64,000 nt of DNA from an uncultured Deefgea sp. (GTDB lineage: Bacteria > Pseudomonadota > Gammaproteobacteria > Burkholderiales > Chitinibacteraceae): NCBI RefSeq assembly GCF_947072475.1, contig NZ_CAMTIA010000008.1, forward strand, positions 22,486 through 86,485. The letters are read 5' to 3'. The position numbers and the translations under genes were made by a program. The notes under the pieces are model-generated. The model worked only from the letters and a program-made list of their open reading frames with translations. It did not search any database and was not told the DNA's origin. Position 1 is the first letter of the stretch. Each line of letters opens with the position of its first letter. Below are positions 1-8,919 of the stretch, in pieces.

Positions 1-619
1 TTTGGCGCGTAGTTTGCAAAAAGATGGTTTTGATGCCATTGAATTACACGGCGAGCTCGAGCAGCGTGATCGTGATTTAACCTTGGTGCAGTTTGCCAAT
101 GGTAGTTGCCCAATTTTGGTGGCCACCGATATGGCCGCCCGTGGTTTAGATATTAAAGATTTGGCCGCCGTGGTGAATTACGAATTGCCGTATGACCCTG
201 AAATCTACGTGCATCGAATTGGCCGTACTGGCCGCGCAGGCAAAAAAGGCATGGCATTTAGTTTGGTGTCGCCATCGCAAGTGAAACGTCAGCGAGCGAT
301 TGAAGAATACCTTGAGTTGCCGATTCCAGAAGGGCAGGAAGCCGATCTCAAAATCAACGGTGATTACGCATTGCCAGCCAAAATGGCGACGATTTGCTTT
401 GATGCCGGTCGCAAACAAAAAGTGCGCCCCGGTGATGTGGTTGGCGCTTTAACCGGCGACGGCGCAATTCCGAATGATGCAATTGGCAAAATTGATTTGT
501 TTGAATTCAGAACCTATGTGGCGGTGCAATTGCAATACGCCAACCAAGTGATTGCTCGTTTGGGTAATGACAAAGGCAAACTTAAAGGTAAGCCGGTTAA
601 AGTTCAAATTGTGAAATAA
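1..619 (+). CDS. dbpA: ATP-dependent RNA helicase DbpA, C-terminal part (5' end outside window)
   Basis: This is the 3' part of a DEAD-box RNA helicase that remodels 23S rRNA during large-subunit assembly. About 205 residues are visible. The first 100 are the end of the second RecA-like domain, with motif V (ATDMAARGLD) and motif VI (HRIGRTGRAGKKG). The last 75 or so (from about DYALPAKMATI to the end) match the DbpA RNA-binding domain, which recognises hairpin 92 of 23S rRNA in the known family; this tail is what separates DbpA from other DEAD-box proteins. The ATPase domain with motifs Q to III lies before the window. A hairpin terminator follows 18 bases after the stop. Confidence is high for the family and good for the DbpA subtype. 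Confidence 0.9.
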   Translation, partial: LARSLQKDGFDAIELHGELEQRDRDLTLVQFANGSCPILVATDMAARGLDIKDLAAVVNYELPYDPEIYVHRIGRTGRAGKKGMAFSLVSPSQVKRQRAIEEYLELPIPEGQEADLKINGDYALPAKMATICFDAGRKQKVRPGDVVGALTGDGAIPNDAIGKIDLFEFRTYVAVQLQYANQVIARLGNDKGKLKGKPVKVQIVK

Positions 620-637
620 AACGATTTCAGTCTGCAT

Positions 638-667
638 AATGCCCAGCCAATGCTGGGCATTATTGTT
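638..667 (+). terminator. Rho-independent terminator after dbpA
   Basis: A perfect 10-bp stem, AATGCCCAGC with GCTGGGCATT, closes a 4-base CAAT loop and is followed by a T-rich run (ATTGTTTG). It lies 18 bases after the dbpA stop codon. Confidence 0.8.
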
Positions 668-853
668 TGTGCGGCGACATGCAATGCGTTGTAAAGCACA
701 TGTTGCGCGACAAGTCACGCATATTGTCGCCAGACGATTTAACGTAGCTGCGGTAAAGTGAACGCACTGTAGCTGTTGTTTGGATGGTTTAAATCGGGGT
801 GACTGGATCACGCCGCATGCCCTGTGACTGGGCTTGATGATTGGGAGTTGTTA

Positions 854-2140
854 ATGAGTCAGACCCCGCGCCAGCCGGCGGCACGTTCTTTTGATGTTAA
901 AGCGCAGCGTTTGCGGCTGCTAAAGCGTAATGCGACGCTATTGCTGGTGCTGATGGCGTTGATTATGCTGCTGGCGACGTATTTTCGCGGCGCGCATCCC
1001 AGTTTGCCTTATATTGCCGCTTTTGCTGAGGCCGCTTTGGTTGGTGGTTTGGCCGATTGGTTTGCTGTGACCGCGCTGTTTCGACATCCACTGAATCTGC
1101 CGATTCCGCATACGGCGATTATTCCCAAAAACAAACACCGCATTGCCGATAGTTTGGGCGAATTTATTGAAACGCACTTTTTGTCCAGCGAACGGATAAT
1201 GGCCAAGGTGAGCGAATTTAATCCGGCGCGTCGATTGGCCGCGTGGCTGCAAGTCGACGCGAATGCCAAAGCGGGCGCAGATCAAGTTGCCAGGCTGATG
1301 GATTTTATATTGCAAAGCTTGACTGAACCGGCGATGGCGCTGCGTTTGCGCGGTTTATTGCTGCAGCAATTGGCGCAAATTGATTTGGCAAAACCGGCTG
1401 GCGAGATTTTGGCGGTGATTCGGCAAAGTGGTCAGCATCAGGTGATGCTCGATGCGGTGCTGGCGCATTTAGAGCAAGAATTGCAGCAGCCTGCGGTGCA
1501 GCAGAAGTTGGCGGCCATCATTGCCGCTGAATTTGATTATTTACGCTGGATTTCACTCGATGCAGCCGGTGGGCGCTATATGGCCAAAAAGCTGGTGCAT
1601 GCGGCGGGGCGTGAAGTGCAAAACATGCGCGAATCGAGCGAACACCCGCTGCGCGCGCACTTTGATCAAGAGCTGGGAAAACTGCAGCAAAATCTAAAGC
1701 ACGATGCCTCACTACAAGCGGCGCTGCAGTTGAGTCAACAGCACTTACTCGCTCAACCGAGTTTACTCAATGCCATCGACAGTATGTGGCTTAGAATGGT
1801 GGCCTGGTTGGCCGATGATTTGGCCGCGCAAGACTCAGTGCTACGCGCTAAATTGGCGCTCAGTTTGCAGCAATTGGGTGCGCGTTTGAGCGATGACGTG
1901 GTGCTGGCCGACTGGTTAAATCGCCACGCCCGCGTGGCCGCTGGAGTGCTAGTCAAAAAATATCGCCGCCAAATTGGCCAATTTATCGCCGAACAACTCA
2001 AAGCTTGGGATGATGGGGTGATGGTTGAGCGGCTGGAAGTCAGTGTTGGCGTTGATTTGCAGTTTGTACGCCTGAATGGCACGCTGGTGGGCGGGCTGAT
2101 TGGCGTGGTTTTGTATACTGGGCATCAATTATTGCGTTAA
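854..2140 (+). CDS. DUF445 family membrane protein (YjiN-like)
   Basis: The protein has 428 residues, close to the usual length of DUF445 proteins such as E. coli YjiN. Hydrophobic segments lie near residues 28-45 (LLLVLMALIMLLATYF) and 50-75 (AFAEAALVGGLADWFAVTAL), and a last one sits at the C terminus (GTLVGGLIGVVLYTGHQLL). Between them is a long, charged, largely helical region. The GLADWFAVTALFRHP block is the family hallmark. I chose the ATG at 854 because GGGAG sits six bases before it; a GTG at 824 in the same frame has no such site. The biochemical role of the family is not established. It seems to be a single-gene unit. Confidence 0.85.
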   Translation: MSQTPRQPAARSFDVKAQRLRLLKRNATLLLVLMALIMLLATYFRGAHPSLPYIAAFAEAALVGGLADWFAVTALFRHPLNLPIPHTAIIPKNKHRIADSLGEFIETHFLSSERIMAKVSEFNPARRLAAWLQVDANAKAGADQVARLMDFILQSLTEPAMALRLRGLLLQQLAQIDLAKPAGEILAVIRQSGQHQVMLDAVLAHLEQELQQPAVQQKLAAIIAAEFDYLRWISLDAAGGRYMAKKLVHAAGREVQNMRESSEHPLRAHFDQELGKLQQNLKHDASLQAALQLSQQHLLAQPSLLNAIDSMWLRMVAWLADDLAAQDSVLRAKLALSLQQLGARLSDDVVLADWLNRHARVAAGVLVKKYRRQIGQFIAEQLKAWDDGVMVERLEVSVGVDLQFVRLNGTLVGGLIGVVLYTGHQLLR

Positions 2141-2324
2141 AAAGTGGGGTTTCTCGGTGTTGATGATGGTGTCGTATTGCATGATTCGTGCTGATGACCA
2201 ATGTAATCAAACTCAAACTCAAACTCAAAGCGAAGCCAAATCACGCGGTACCCGCTTTGAGTCTTGCTGCTTAGCGTGTTACCGAGTGAATAGTGGCTTT
2301 GATTTGTAATCTTGACCGCACACT

Positions 2325-2361
2325 AAAGCCAAGCGATATGTATTCGCTTGGCTTTTTGTTT
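2325..2361 (+). terminator. Rho-independent terminator upstream of the gcv leader
   Basis: A 12-bp perfect stem, AAAGCCAAGCGA with TCGCTTGGCTTT, closes a 7-base loop and runs into TTGTTTTTTG. It separates the DUF445 gene from the glycine riboswitch. The stretch 2141-2324 holds no convincing gene; it contains a short AAACTC direct repeat near 2207-2227 and nothing else I can name. Confidence 0.8.
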
Positions 2362-2435
2362 TTTGTGGCAAGGATTAGGGTAAAAATCCTGTTTTGTGGC
2401 TTGCCAATTGGCAAGCTTCCCGTGATAATCCGCCG

Positions 2436-2715
2436 GTACAGCAGGAGAGTGTGATTTTTACCATTTGATTGATTTAAATCACCACCGAAGGCGCAAATGC
2501 ACCCGCAAATCGCTCAGGTATCAGGGACTGCTGGCAAAAGTAAAACTCTGGAGAGCGGTGCTCGGTGTTTACACCCGCAGCATCCACCGAAGGGCTCAAC
2601 GGCAATATCCTTTTAATTGCGATGCCTCGTGCGATCACGGGGCGGCGTTAAATTGGATTTTTTCAGCAGATCTATGCTGCGGCCGGAAAATCTCAGGTGT
2701 CAGGACAGAGGGGTG
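2436..2715 (+). promoter_or_regulatory. Tandem glycine riboswitch (two aptamers)
   Basis: This is the leader of the glycine cleavage operon. Aptamer I runs about 2439-2533: its P1 stem pairs CAGCAG (2439-2444) with CTGCTG (2528-2533), and it holds the conserved GGAGAGTG, ACCGAAGG and CTCAGGTA blocks. Aptamer II runs about 2546-2710: P1 pairs CTCTG (2546-2550) with CAGAG (2706-2710), and it repeats GGAGAG, CACCGAAGGG and TCTCAGGTGTCAGG. Glycine riboswitches of this two-aptamer form are known to switch on gcv genes when glycine is in excess. The gcvT start codon is about 60 bases further on. That interval holds a GC-rich run and AAGGAAC as ribosome-binding site. Confidence 0.95.
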
Positions 2716-2771
2716 TTGCCCGCCGCGCTATAGGCCGTCGGACTTAGAGGGCTATACCCTAAGGAACCCCA

Positions 2772-3878
2772 ATGACAACCAAAACTACACCACTGTATGA
2801 ATCTCACCTTGCTGCGAACGCCAAAATGGTTGATTTCGCCGGCTGGTTGATGCCGATTCATTACGGATCACAACTTAAAGAACACGAAATTGTACGCACT
2901 GACGCCGGCATGTTTGATGTGTCGCATATGTGCGTGCTCGATATCGTCGGTAGTGAAGCTAAAGCGTTTTTACGTTTTTTGCTTGCCAATGATGTCGAAA
3001 AACTCAGTACTGAAGGTAAAGCTTTGTATTCGGGGATGTTAACGCCTGAGGGCACGGTGATCGACGATTTGATCGTTTACCTAACGCATTACGGCTACCG
3101 CATGGTGGTCAATGCCGGCACCGCCGACAAAGACATCGCGTGGATGCTCAAGCAAGCCGCCAACTTTGACGTGCAACTGCATGTGCGCCGCGAATTGGCG
3201 ATGATTGCGATTCAAGGCCCTAACGCCATCGCCAAAGTATGCAAAGTCATCCACGAAGACTGGGAAGACGCGGTGAATGCGCTGAATGTGTTTCAAGGCT
3301 TTCCTTTTGGTCCAGTTGAAGACGGCTGGTTTATTGCCCGCACCGGTTATACCGGCGAAGATGGTTTAGAGATCATGTTGCCAAGCGACGAAGCAGCCGC
3401 CTTTTGGCAAGCTTTGCTGAGCGTTGGCATTGCGCCAATCGGCTTGGGCGCGCGCGACACTTTGCGCCTTGAGGCCGGTATGAATTTGTACGGTCACGAC
3501 ATGGACGAAACCATTTCACCATTGGCGGCCGGCATGGGTTGGACCATTGCTTGGCAACCGGCTGAGCGTGATTTTATTGGCCGCGCAGCACTTGAGGCTG
3601 AACGCGCGGCAGGTGTGGCGTTGAAGCAAGTGGGTTTGGTGCTCGAAGGTCGTGGCGTTTTGCGCGAAGGTCAAATTGTTGCAGTGGCTGGCGTAGGCCA
3701 AGGCGTGATTACCAGCGGCACGTTTTCACCAACGCTCAAGCATTCCGTGGCCATCGCCCGCGTTCCTGCAGCAACTAAAGACACCGACACGGTGCAAGTG
3801 GACTTACGCGGCACGCTGACCGACGTTCGCGTGGTGAAAATGCCGTTTGTACGCAATGGTAAAAAAGTGTTTGCATAA
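2772..3878 (+). CDS. gcvT: Glycine cleavage system T protein (aminomethyltransferase)
   Basis: GcvT moves the methylene carbon from the aminomethyl-lipoyl arm of GcvH to tetrahydrofolate, releasing ammonia. The 368-residue length is normal for the family. The N terminus ([18 protein letters not shown]), the folate-domain blocks GMFDVSHM and [11 protein letters not shown], the [20 protein letters not shown] segment and the C-terminal beta-barrel are all present. The start is the ATG at 2772 behind AAGGAAC. It is the first gene of gcvTHP and lies directly under the tandem glycine riboswitch, so it should be induced by glycine. The dihydrolipoamide dehydrogenase that completes the complex is probably the lpdA at 39980. 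Confidence 0.97.
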   Translation: MTTKTTPLYESHLAANAKMVDFAGWLMPIHYGSQLKEHEIVRTDAGMFDVSHMCVLDIVGSEAKAFLRFLLANDVEKLSTEGKALYSGMLTPEGTVIDDLIVYLTHYGYRMVVNAGTADKDIAWMLKQAANFDVQLHVRRELAMIAIQGPNAIAKVCKVIHEDWEDAVNALNVFQGFPFGPVEDGWFIARTGYTGEDGLEIMLPSDEAAAFWQALLSVGIAPIGLGARDTLRLEAGMNLYGHDMDETISPLAAGMGWTIAWQPAERDFIGRAALEAERAAGVALKQVGLVLEGRGVLREGQIVAVAGVGQGVITSGTFSPTLKHSVAIARVPAATKDTDTVQVDLRGTLTDVRVVKMPFVRNGKKVFA

Positions 3879-3885
3879 ATAATTC

Positions 3886-3962
3886 GGGGAGTGGGGAGTA
3901 GAAAGTGGGGAGTCAACCCTGTTTCTGCGCCCAGCTCCCAAATCTCAAATCTCAAATCCCTA
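3886..3962 (+). repeat. Short direct repeats in the gcvT-gcvH gap
   Basis: The 94-base gap holds two copies of GTGGGGAGT (3891-3899 and 3905-3913) and then AATCTCA twice in tandem (3941-3954) followed by AATCCC. The two blocks are partly complementary (GGGAG against CTCCC), so the transcript could form a hairpin. It resembles the dispersed low-complexity intergenic repeats seen in many genomes. No coding potential is visible. Confidence 0.6.
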
Positions 3963-3972
3963 AGGAAAAATC

Positions 3973-4359
3973 ATGAGCCATATTCCAGCCGAACTTAAAT
4001 ACGTTAACAGCCACGAATGGCTGCGTTTAGAAGCCGACGGCACGGTGACCATCGGCATTACCGATCACGCCCAAGAATTATTGGGCGATATCGTGTTTGT
4101 TGAATTGCCACAAGTGGGTGATGAATTAGCCGCCGACGCCACCGCCGGCGTGGTTGAATCAGTGAAAGCCGCATCCGATGTGTACGCACCGATTGCCGGT
4201 GAAGTGGTCGCGGTGAACGAGGCTTTGGTGGACGCGCCAGAATTGGCCAATACCGAGCCCTACGGCGCAGCTTGGTTTTTCCGCGTTAAACCGGCCGATG
4301 CATCGGTGCTCGATGGCTTGATGACGGCAGAACAATACGCCAAAGAAATCGGCGTTTAA
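3973..4359 (+). CDS. gcvH: Glycine cleavage system H protein
   Basis: GcvH is the small lipoyl carrier that shuttles the aminomethyl group between GcvP, GcvT and dihydrolipoamide dehydrogenase. It has 128 residues, the usual length. The lipoylated lysine is Lys65 in the motif [12 protein letters not shown], within the expected GDIVFVELP...VGD hairpin context. The start ATG at 3973 follows CTAAGGAAAAATC. It is the second gene of the gcv operon. The gap after it, before gcvP, is filled by a repeat unit (4372-4539), so gcvP translation is not directly coupled to gcvH. Confidence 0.97.
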   Translation: MSHIPAELKYVNSHEWLRLEADGTVTIGITDHAQELLGDIVFVELPQVGDELAADATAGVVESVKAASDVYAPIAGEVVAVNEALVDAPELANTEPYGAAWFFRVKPADASVLDGLMTAEQYAKEIGV

Positions 4360-4371
4360 AAACAACACCTG

Positions 4372-4539
4372 ACGCAGAGGCGCAGAGGCGCAGAGAAAGT
4401 CTAAAAGTCTTGATGATGTTTTTTTGCAGAAACGTCGCTTAGGGTCGACAAGCTTGGTCGATTTAAGCGGCGGCTTGAAAGCGACCCTAAATTAAGACCT
4501 TAGTTTTAAGATTTTCTCTGCGTCTTTGCGCCTCTGCGT
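4372..4539 (+). mobile_element. Octamer-ended unit A (gene-free, MITE-like) between gcvH and gcvP
   Basis: The 168-bp unit begins with three octamers, ACGCAGAG, GCGCAGAG and GCGCAGAG, then AAA (4372-4398). It ends with the inverted equivalent TTT, CTCTGCGT, CTTTGCGC, CTCTGCGT (4513-4539). The left flank is AACACCTG and the right flank TGAAAGGTTTT, so the ends are distinguishable. The middle contains a second inverted repeat, TTAGGGTCG (about 4439-4447) with CGACCCTAA. There is no open reading frame. The same architecture recurs at 61894-62039 and 62635-63072, the latter with a gene inside, so this looks like a non-autonomous derivative. That mobility is an inference; no target duplication is obvious. 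Confidence 0.75.
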
Positions 4540-4576
4540 TGAAAGGTTTTAAATTTTCAACCATTCTAGGTGCTTC

Positions 4577-7462
4577 ATGTCGCTCTCTACACTGTTTAAT
4601 CACGAAGAATTTATTGCTCGGCATATTGGCCCCAATGCGGCTGATCAAGCGGCGATGCTGGCGCAAATTGGCGCGAGCTCGATTGAAGATTTAGTCGCGC
4701 AAACTATTCCGGACGATATTCGCTTTAAGCAAAAATTGCCTCTGCCGGATGCGGTTTCTGAAGTGGACGCTTTGGCGAAAATTCGCGCTATTGCGGCTAA
4801 AAATATCGTTAATCACAGCTTTATTGGTCTGGGCTATTACCCCAATATCACGCCGAATGTGATTTTGCGTAATGTGCTCGAAAATCCAGGCTGGTATACC
4901 GCCTACACGCCGTATCAAGCCGAAATCGCCCAAGGTCGTTTAGAAGCTTTGCTCAATTACCAGCAAATGATTATCGATATGACGGGGCTGGATTTGGCCA
5001 ATGCGTCGCTTCTTGATGAAGCGACGGCAGCGGCCGAAGCGATGGCGATGGCGCGGCGGATTTCGAAAGTCAAAGCCGAGAAATTCTTCGTAGATGAACA
5101 GGTATTGCCACAGACACTCGATGTAGTAAAGACTCGCGCGCAATACTTCGGGTTTGAGCTCGTCATCGGCGCGGCAACTGCCGCGGGTGACGATGATTAT
5201 TTTGGTGCTTTGCTGCAATATCCGGGTGCTGATGGTGCCGTGCGTGATTTAACTGCGCCGATTGCAGCGCTTAAAGCGCGTGGTGGTGTGGCGATTGTTG
5301 CGGCGGATTTATTAGCTTTGGCGCTACTTAAATCGCCGGCGGAAATGGGCGCGGATGTAGCGATTGGTAGTAGTCAGCGCTTTGGCATTCCAATGGGTTT
5401 TGGTGGCCCACACGCCGCGTATTTTGCCTTTAAAGATGAGATGAAGCGCTCGGCACCAGGCCGAATTATTGGTGTATCGATTGATGCCAAAGGTAAAACT
5501 GCGCTGCGTATGGCGCTGCAAACCCGCGAGCAACATATTCGCCGTGAGAAGGCCAATTCAAACATCTGTACCTCGCAAGTACTGCTTGCCAATATGGCGG
5601 GGATGTACGCTGTGTATCACGGCCCAGCGGGGATTAAACGCATTGCTGAGCGCACGCATCGCTTGGCGAGTTTGTTTGCGCAAGGCGTTCGGTTCGCCAA
5701 CGGTTCGGGTGGGGCGGCGGAAAAAATCCTTCACGACGCGTTTTTTGATACGGTGCAAGTCAATACTGGCGCGCAAACGGCGAGCATTTACGCCGCAGCC
5801 TTGGCGGCAGGTTACAACTTGCTGCAAGTATCTGATTCAGTCTTGAGCGTGGCTTTTCATGAAGCCGCGACGCAAAAAGATTTGGCGACTTTGATTCAGT
5901 TGTTTACTGGTCAATCTGCTGATTTGGCCGCTTTGGATGCTGCAACGGCGGCAGTGATTCCCGCTGCGCTGCAACGCACCTCAAACTATTTAACGCACCC
6001 AGTATTTAATCGCTACCACACCGAACACGAAATGCTGCGTTACCTAAAACGCCTCGAAAATCGTGATTTGGCGATGAATCATTCGATGATTTCATTGGGC
6101 AGTTGCACCATGAAACTCAATGCCACCAGCGAAATGATTCCGGTTACTTGGGCTGAATTTGGCAATATCCATCCGTTTGCACCGCAAGCGCAAACGCTGG
6201 GTTACTTTGAAATGATTAATGGCCTCGCCGATCAGCTCAAAGCGATTACGGGGTTTGACGCGATTTGTATGCAGCCCAATTCAGGCGCGCAGGGCGAATA
6301 CGCCGGTTTGTTGGCAATTCGTCGATATCACGACAGCCGCAATGAAGCGCATCGCGATATTTGCTTAATTCCAAAATCTGCGCACGGCACTAATCCGGCA
6401 ACGGCGCAAATGATGGGCCTTAAAGTTGTGGTGGTCGATTGTGATGACAGCGGTAACGTTGATTTGTCTGATCTGAAAGCCAAGGCTGAATTACACGGTG
6501 CGAATTTGGCGGCGTTGATGCTGACTTACCCATCAACGCATGGCGTGTTTGAAACGGCAGTTAAAGAAATCTGCGCGACGGTACATCAGTTTGGCGGCCA
6601 AGTGTATATGGATGGCGCAAATTTGAATGCGCAAGTTGGCTTGACGCGCCCAGCCGATATCGGTGCAGACGTTAGCCATATGAATTTGCACAAAACCTTC
6701 TGCATTCCGCACGGCGGCGGCGGACCTGGCATGGGGCCGATTGGTATGAAAGCGCATCTAGCGCCGTTTATGTCCAATCACGCGGTGGCCAATATCGATC
6801 AAGGTGACGCCAGCGTCGCGCAAGGTCAATCAGCCGTATCGGCCGCGCCATTTGGTTCGGCGTCGATTTTGCCAATTTCGTGGATGTATATCACGATGAT
6901 GGGTGCGGGCGGCGTTAAGCATGCTACGGAAATCGCGCTCCTTAATGCCAATTACATGATGCAGCAATTGTCGGCGCATTATCCGGTGCTATATACCGGC
7001 GCGAATGGCCGCGTGGCGCATGAATGTATTATTGATATTCGCCCGCTCAAAGCTGCCAGTGGCATTACTGAAGTCGATATCGCCAAACGCTTGATGGATT
7101 ATGGCTTTCACGCGCCGACGATGAGTTTTCCGGTGGCGGGTACTTTGATGATTGAGCCGACGGAGTCAGAATCCAAAGCTGAACTCGATCGTTTTATTGC
7201 GGCGATGATTTCGATTCGCCAAGAAATCGATCAAGTGCAAGCCGGTGTTTGGCCAGCGGAGAATAATCCATTGAGAAACGCACCACACAGCAAAAACGAC
7301 ATCGCTACCGATTGGGATCGTCCGTATTCGCGTGAAGTGGCGTTTTTCCCCTTGCCTTACGTGCTGGATAATAAATTTTGGCCGTCGGTGAATCGGATTG
7401 ACGATGTGTATGGCGACCGCAATTTGATTTGTGCTTGCCCGAGCATGGATCAATACGAGTAA
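4577..7462 (+). CDS. gcvP: Glycine dehydrogenase (decarboxylating), P protein
   Basis: GcvP is the PLP enzyme that decarboxylates glycine and loads the aminomethyl group on lipoyl-GcvH. It has 961 residues, typical of the fused single-chain form with two aminotransferase-like halves. The N half starts [14 protein letters not shown]. The C half holds the PLP-lysine motif [20 protein letters not shown], with the Schiff-base lysine in HKTF. The C-terminal [19 protein letters not shown] block is typical. The start ATG at 4577 is 38 bases after the end of repeat unit A. It is the last gene of the riboswitch-controlled gcvTHP operon, followed by a terminator at 7563. Confidence 0.97.
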   Translation: MSLSTLFNHEEFIARHIGPNAADQAAMLAQIGASSIEDLVAQTIPDDIRFKQKLPLPDAVSEVDALAKIRAIAAKNIVNHSFIGLGYYPNITPNVILRNVLENPGWYTAYTPYQAEIAQGRLEALLNYQQMIIDMTGLDLANASLLDEATAAAEAMAMARRISKVKAEKFFVDEQVLPQTLDVVKTRAQYFGFELVIGAATAAGDDDYFGALLQYPGADGAVRDLTAPIAALKARGGVAIVAADLLALALLKSPAEMGADVAIGSSQRFGIPMGFGGPHAAYFAFKDEMKRSAPGRIIGVSIDAKGKTALRMALQTREQHIRREKANSNICTSQVLLANMAGMYAVYHGPAGIKRIAERTHRLASLFAQGVRFANGSGGAAEKILHDAFFDTVQVNTGAQTASIYAAALAAGYNLLQVSDSVLSVAFHEAATQKDLATLIQLFTGQSADLAALDAATAAVIPAALQRTSNYLTHPVFNRYHTEHEMLRYLKRLENRDLAMNHSMISLGSCTMKLNATSEMIPVTWAEFGNIHPFAPQAQTLGYFEMINGLADQLKAITGFDAICMQPNSGAQGEYAGLLAIRRYHDSRNEAHRDICLIPKSAHGTNPATAQMMGLKVVVVDCDDSGNVDLSDLKAKAELHGANLAALMLTYPSTHGVFETAVKEICATVHQFGGQVYMDGANLNAQVGLTRPADIGADVSHMNLHKTFCIPHGGGGPGMGPIGMKAHLAPFMSNHAVANIDQGDASVAQGQSAVSAAPFGSASILPISWMYITMMGAGGVKHATEIALLNANYMMQQLSAHYPVLYTGANGRVAHECIIDIRPLKAASGITEVDIAKRLMDYGFHAPTMSFPVAGTLMIEPTESESKAELDRFIAAMISIRQEIDQVQAGVWPAENNPLRNAPHSKNDIATDWDRPYSREVAFFPLPYVLDNKFWPSVNRIDDVYGDRNLICACPSMDQYE

Positions 7463-7493
7463 TTACGGTCGTTTTGTTTACGGTCGTTTTGTT
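7463..7493 (+). repeat. 15-bp tandem direct repeat after gcvP
   Basis: TACGGTCGTTTTGTT occurs twice head to tail (7464-7478 and 7479-7493), directly after the gcvP stop codon. It is probably replication slippage; no function is visible. Confidence 0.6.
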
Positions 7494-7562
7494 GAGTGGT
7501 GTTGATGCTTGAGCTATGCGGTATGGTATCAACCGCCATCTGAATATCGCCCAGTTAAATAG

Positions 7563-7590
7563 CCCCGCCGAAGTTTGGCGGGGTATTTTT
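7563..7590 (+). terminator. Rho-independent terminator of the gcv operon
   Basis: The perfect stem CCCCGCC / GGCGGGG closes a 7-base GAAGTTT loop and is followed by TATTTTTATG. Confidence 0.8.
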
Positions 7591-7705
7591 ATGTCTGCAA
7601 ACTGACAAATGAACATCGACGCGACACTGCCGCTAAATAAATCGCGTTGCGCAAAAGGTATCGCTAAACTCGCGAGCAAATTCTTACTTTATATCGATTT
7701 TTTGA

Positions 7706-8590
7706 ATGAAAAAAACCTTAATCACGGCACTTTTGGCTTTATTGCCATGGTGCGCCGTCGCGAGTGAAGCGACGATCAATTACAGCGTAACGCCGGTGGT
7801 AATGCCCAATGCGGATTTAGATGCTGGTGGCGAAGTCAGTAGCGAATGGCTGATCGCATCGCTGAGCGTGAATCAGCAAATTGATGCGCAGCACAGCCTT
7901 GGTTTGGCGCTAACCGCCAGTCAACAGCAATGGCATTTTGATTCGCCAGTAGCTTGGGGCGGAAAAACGCCGTGGCAAGATTTAAATCGGCTGGAACTCT
8001 CAATGCCTTATCGTTTTGTAACTGCGGACGGTTGGATTTTTGGCGTAACGCCCGGCGTGCAATATGCTGCCGAAGCGGGGGCTGATCAGGGCGAAAGTAT
8101 CAATTGGGGCGGCAATGCCTATGTGGCGCATTATTTCTCGCCGCGCTTAATGCTGGGTTTAGGGGTGAGCGCGTGGCAGAGTTTTGATGAAAACGTGGTG
8201 TTTCCATTTGTATTACTCAATTGGCAAATTAGCGATCAGCTGACCTTAAAAAACCCCTTTGTCGCCGGTCCCGTTGGCCCTGCAGGCTTGGAGTTGTCGT
8301 GGAAAGCATCAAGTGTTTGGGATTTTGCCGCCGGTGGCACATGGCGCAGTTATCAAACTCGCTTAGCGAGTGACAACCCGATTGCCGCCAATGGCATTTT
8401 AGAAAACAACTCGGTGCCCTTATTTGTTCGCGCCGGTTATCAATTTGCGCCCAGCACACGCTTAGATTTCTATGCCGGCGCGGCACTAAATGGCGAATTT
8501 AAAATCCGTAATCAACAAGGCGATGCTTTGATTAGTGAAAGCTACGCCACGATGCCATTTTTGGGGCTGAGTTTGTCGGGGCGGTTTTAA
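7706..8590 (+). CDS. Predicted outer-membrane beta-barrel protein (DUF6268-like)
   Basis: The 294-residue protein starts with a clear signal peptide (MKKTLITALLALLPWCAVAS, cleavage probably after about residue 20). The mature part alternates polar and hydrophobic residues in many short strands rich in Gly, Trp, Tyr and Phe. It ends in the aromatic-terminal strand FLGLSLSGRF expected of a BamA-recognised barrel. I think it belongs to the DUF6268 group of putative outer-membrane proteins, but that is from memory. Substrate and role are unknown. It stands alone between two terminators. No strong ribosome-binding site precedes the ATG. Confidence 0.65.
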   Translation: MKKTLITALLALLPWCAVASEATINYSVTPVVMPNADLDAGGEVSSEWLIASLSVNQQIDAQHSLGLALTASQQQWHFDSPVAWGGKTPWQDLNRLELSMPYRFVTADGWIFGVTPGVQYAAEAGADQGESINWGGNAYVAHYFSPRLMLGLGVSAWQSFDENVVFPFVLLNWQISDQLTLKNPFVAGPVGPAGLELSWKASSVWDFAAGGTWRSYQTRLASDNPIAANGILENNSVPLFVRAGYQFAPSTRLDFYAGAALNGEFKIRNQQGDALISESYATMPFLGLSLSGRF

Positions 8591-8888
8591 TCAAAACTTT
8601 GCCCTTATATTGTGTATTTAGAAAGCCAATGGTCTTGTAGGGTCGGCTTTAGCCGACGGCGCATAAATAATGCGCTCGTATGCAAGCGACCTTAAAAAAT
8701 CAGCTGAATACAAAAAATAAGCAAGAATATTTGAGCTAGGTATATTACTGTAGCGCTTATTCACTGTGCTTTATAGCCCAATACCTATTAGCTAAGTGGT
8801 TTGCTTGAGGGCAATGCAATCTAGATTGGCACTGGTGGATTGATTGTTTTTTTCGGTCACCGATTGCTGCGAATTTTGCTTTTAAGTT
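8591..8888. repeat. Intergenic region with a GTAGGG-type palindromic repeat
   Basis: This stretch without a gene holds one recognisable element at about 8638-8697. It starts GTAGGGTCGGC, contains a GTCGGCTTTAGCCGAC hairpin and ends GCGACCTTA, which mirrors the start. A similar pair (TTAGGGTCG ... GCGACCCTAA) is nested inside repeat unit A at 4438-4492, so this appears to be a dispersed family. The rest (8700-8888) is AT-rich and shows nothing I can support. Confidence 0.5.
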
Positions 8889-8919
8889 AAAGCGCCATCA
8901 TCAAGATGGCGCTTTTTTT
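8889..8919. terminator. Hairpin terminator, probably bidirectional
   Basis: The 10-bp perfect stem AAGCGCCATC / GATGGCGCTT has a 5-base loop and a T run on the plus strand. On the minus strand it follows the stop codon of the acetyltransferase, with a weaker T-rich tail. Confidence 0.7.

Noticed and set aside
2100..2309. Possible 69-codon gene after the DUF445 gene
   Set aside because: It overlaps the end of the DUF445 gene, has no ribosome-binding site and its composition looks random.
2465..2800. Open frame of 111 codons across the gcv leader
   Set aside because: It lies on top of the tandem glycine riboswitch, whose paired regions and conserved blocks explain the sequence. The translation is Arg/Cys-rich and not protein-like.
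4372..4398. Octamer arrays as a CRISPR or simple microsatellite
   Set aside because: Each end has exactly three octamers and pairs with an inverted array; there are no spacers and the flanks are conserved, so a delimited unit is the better explanation.
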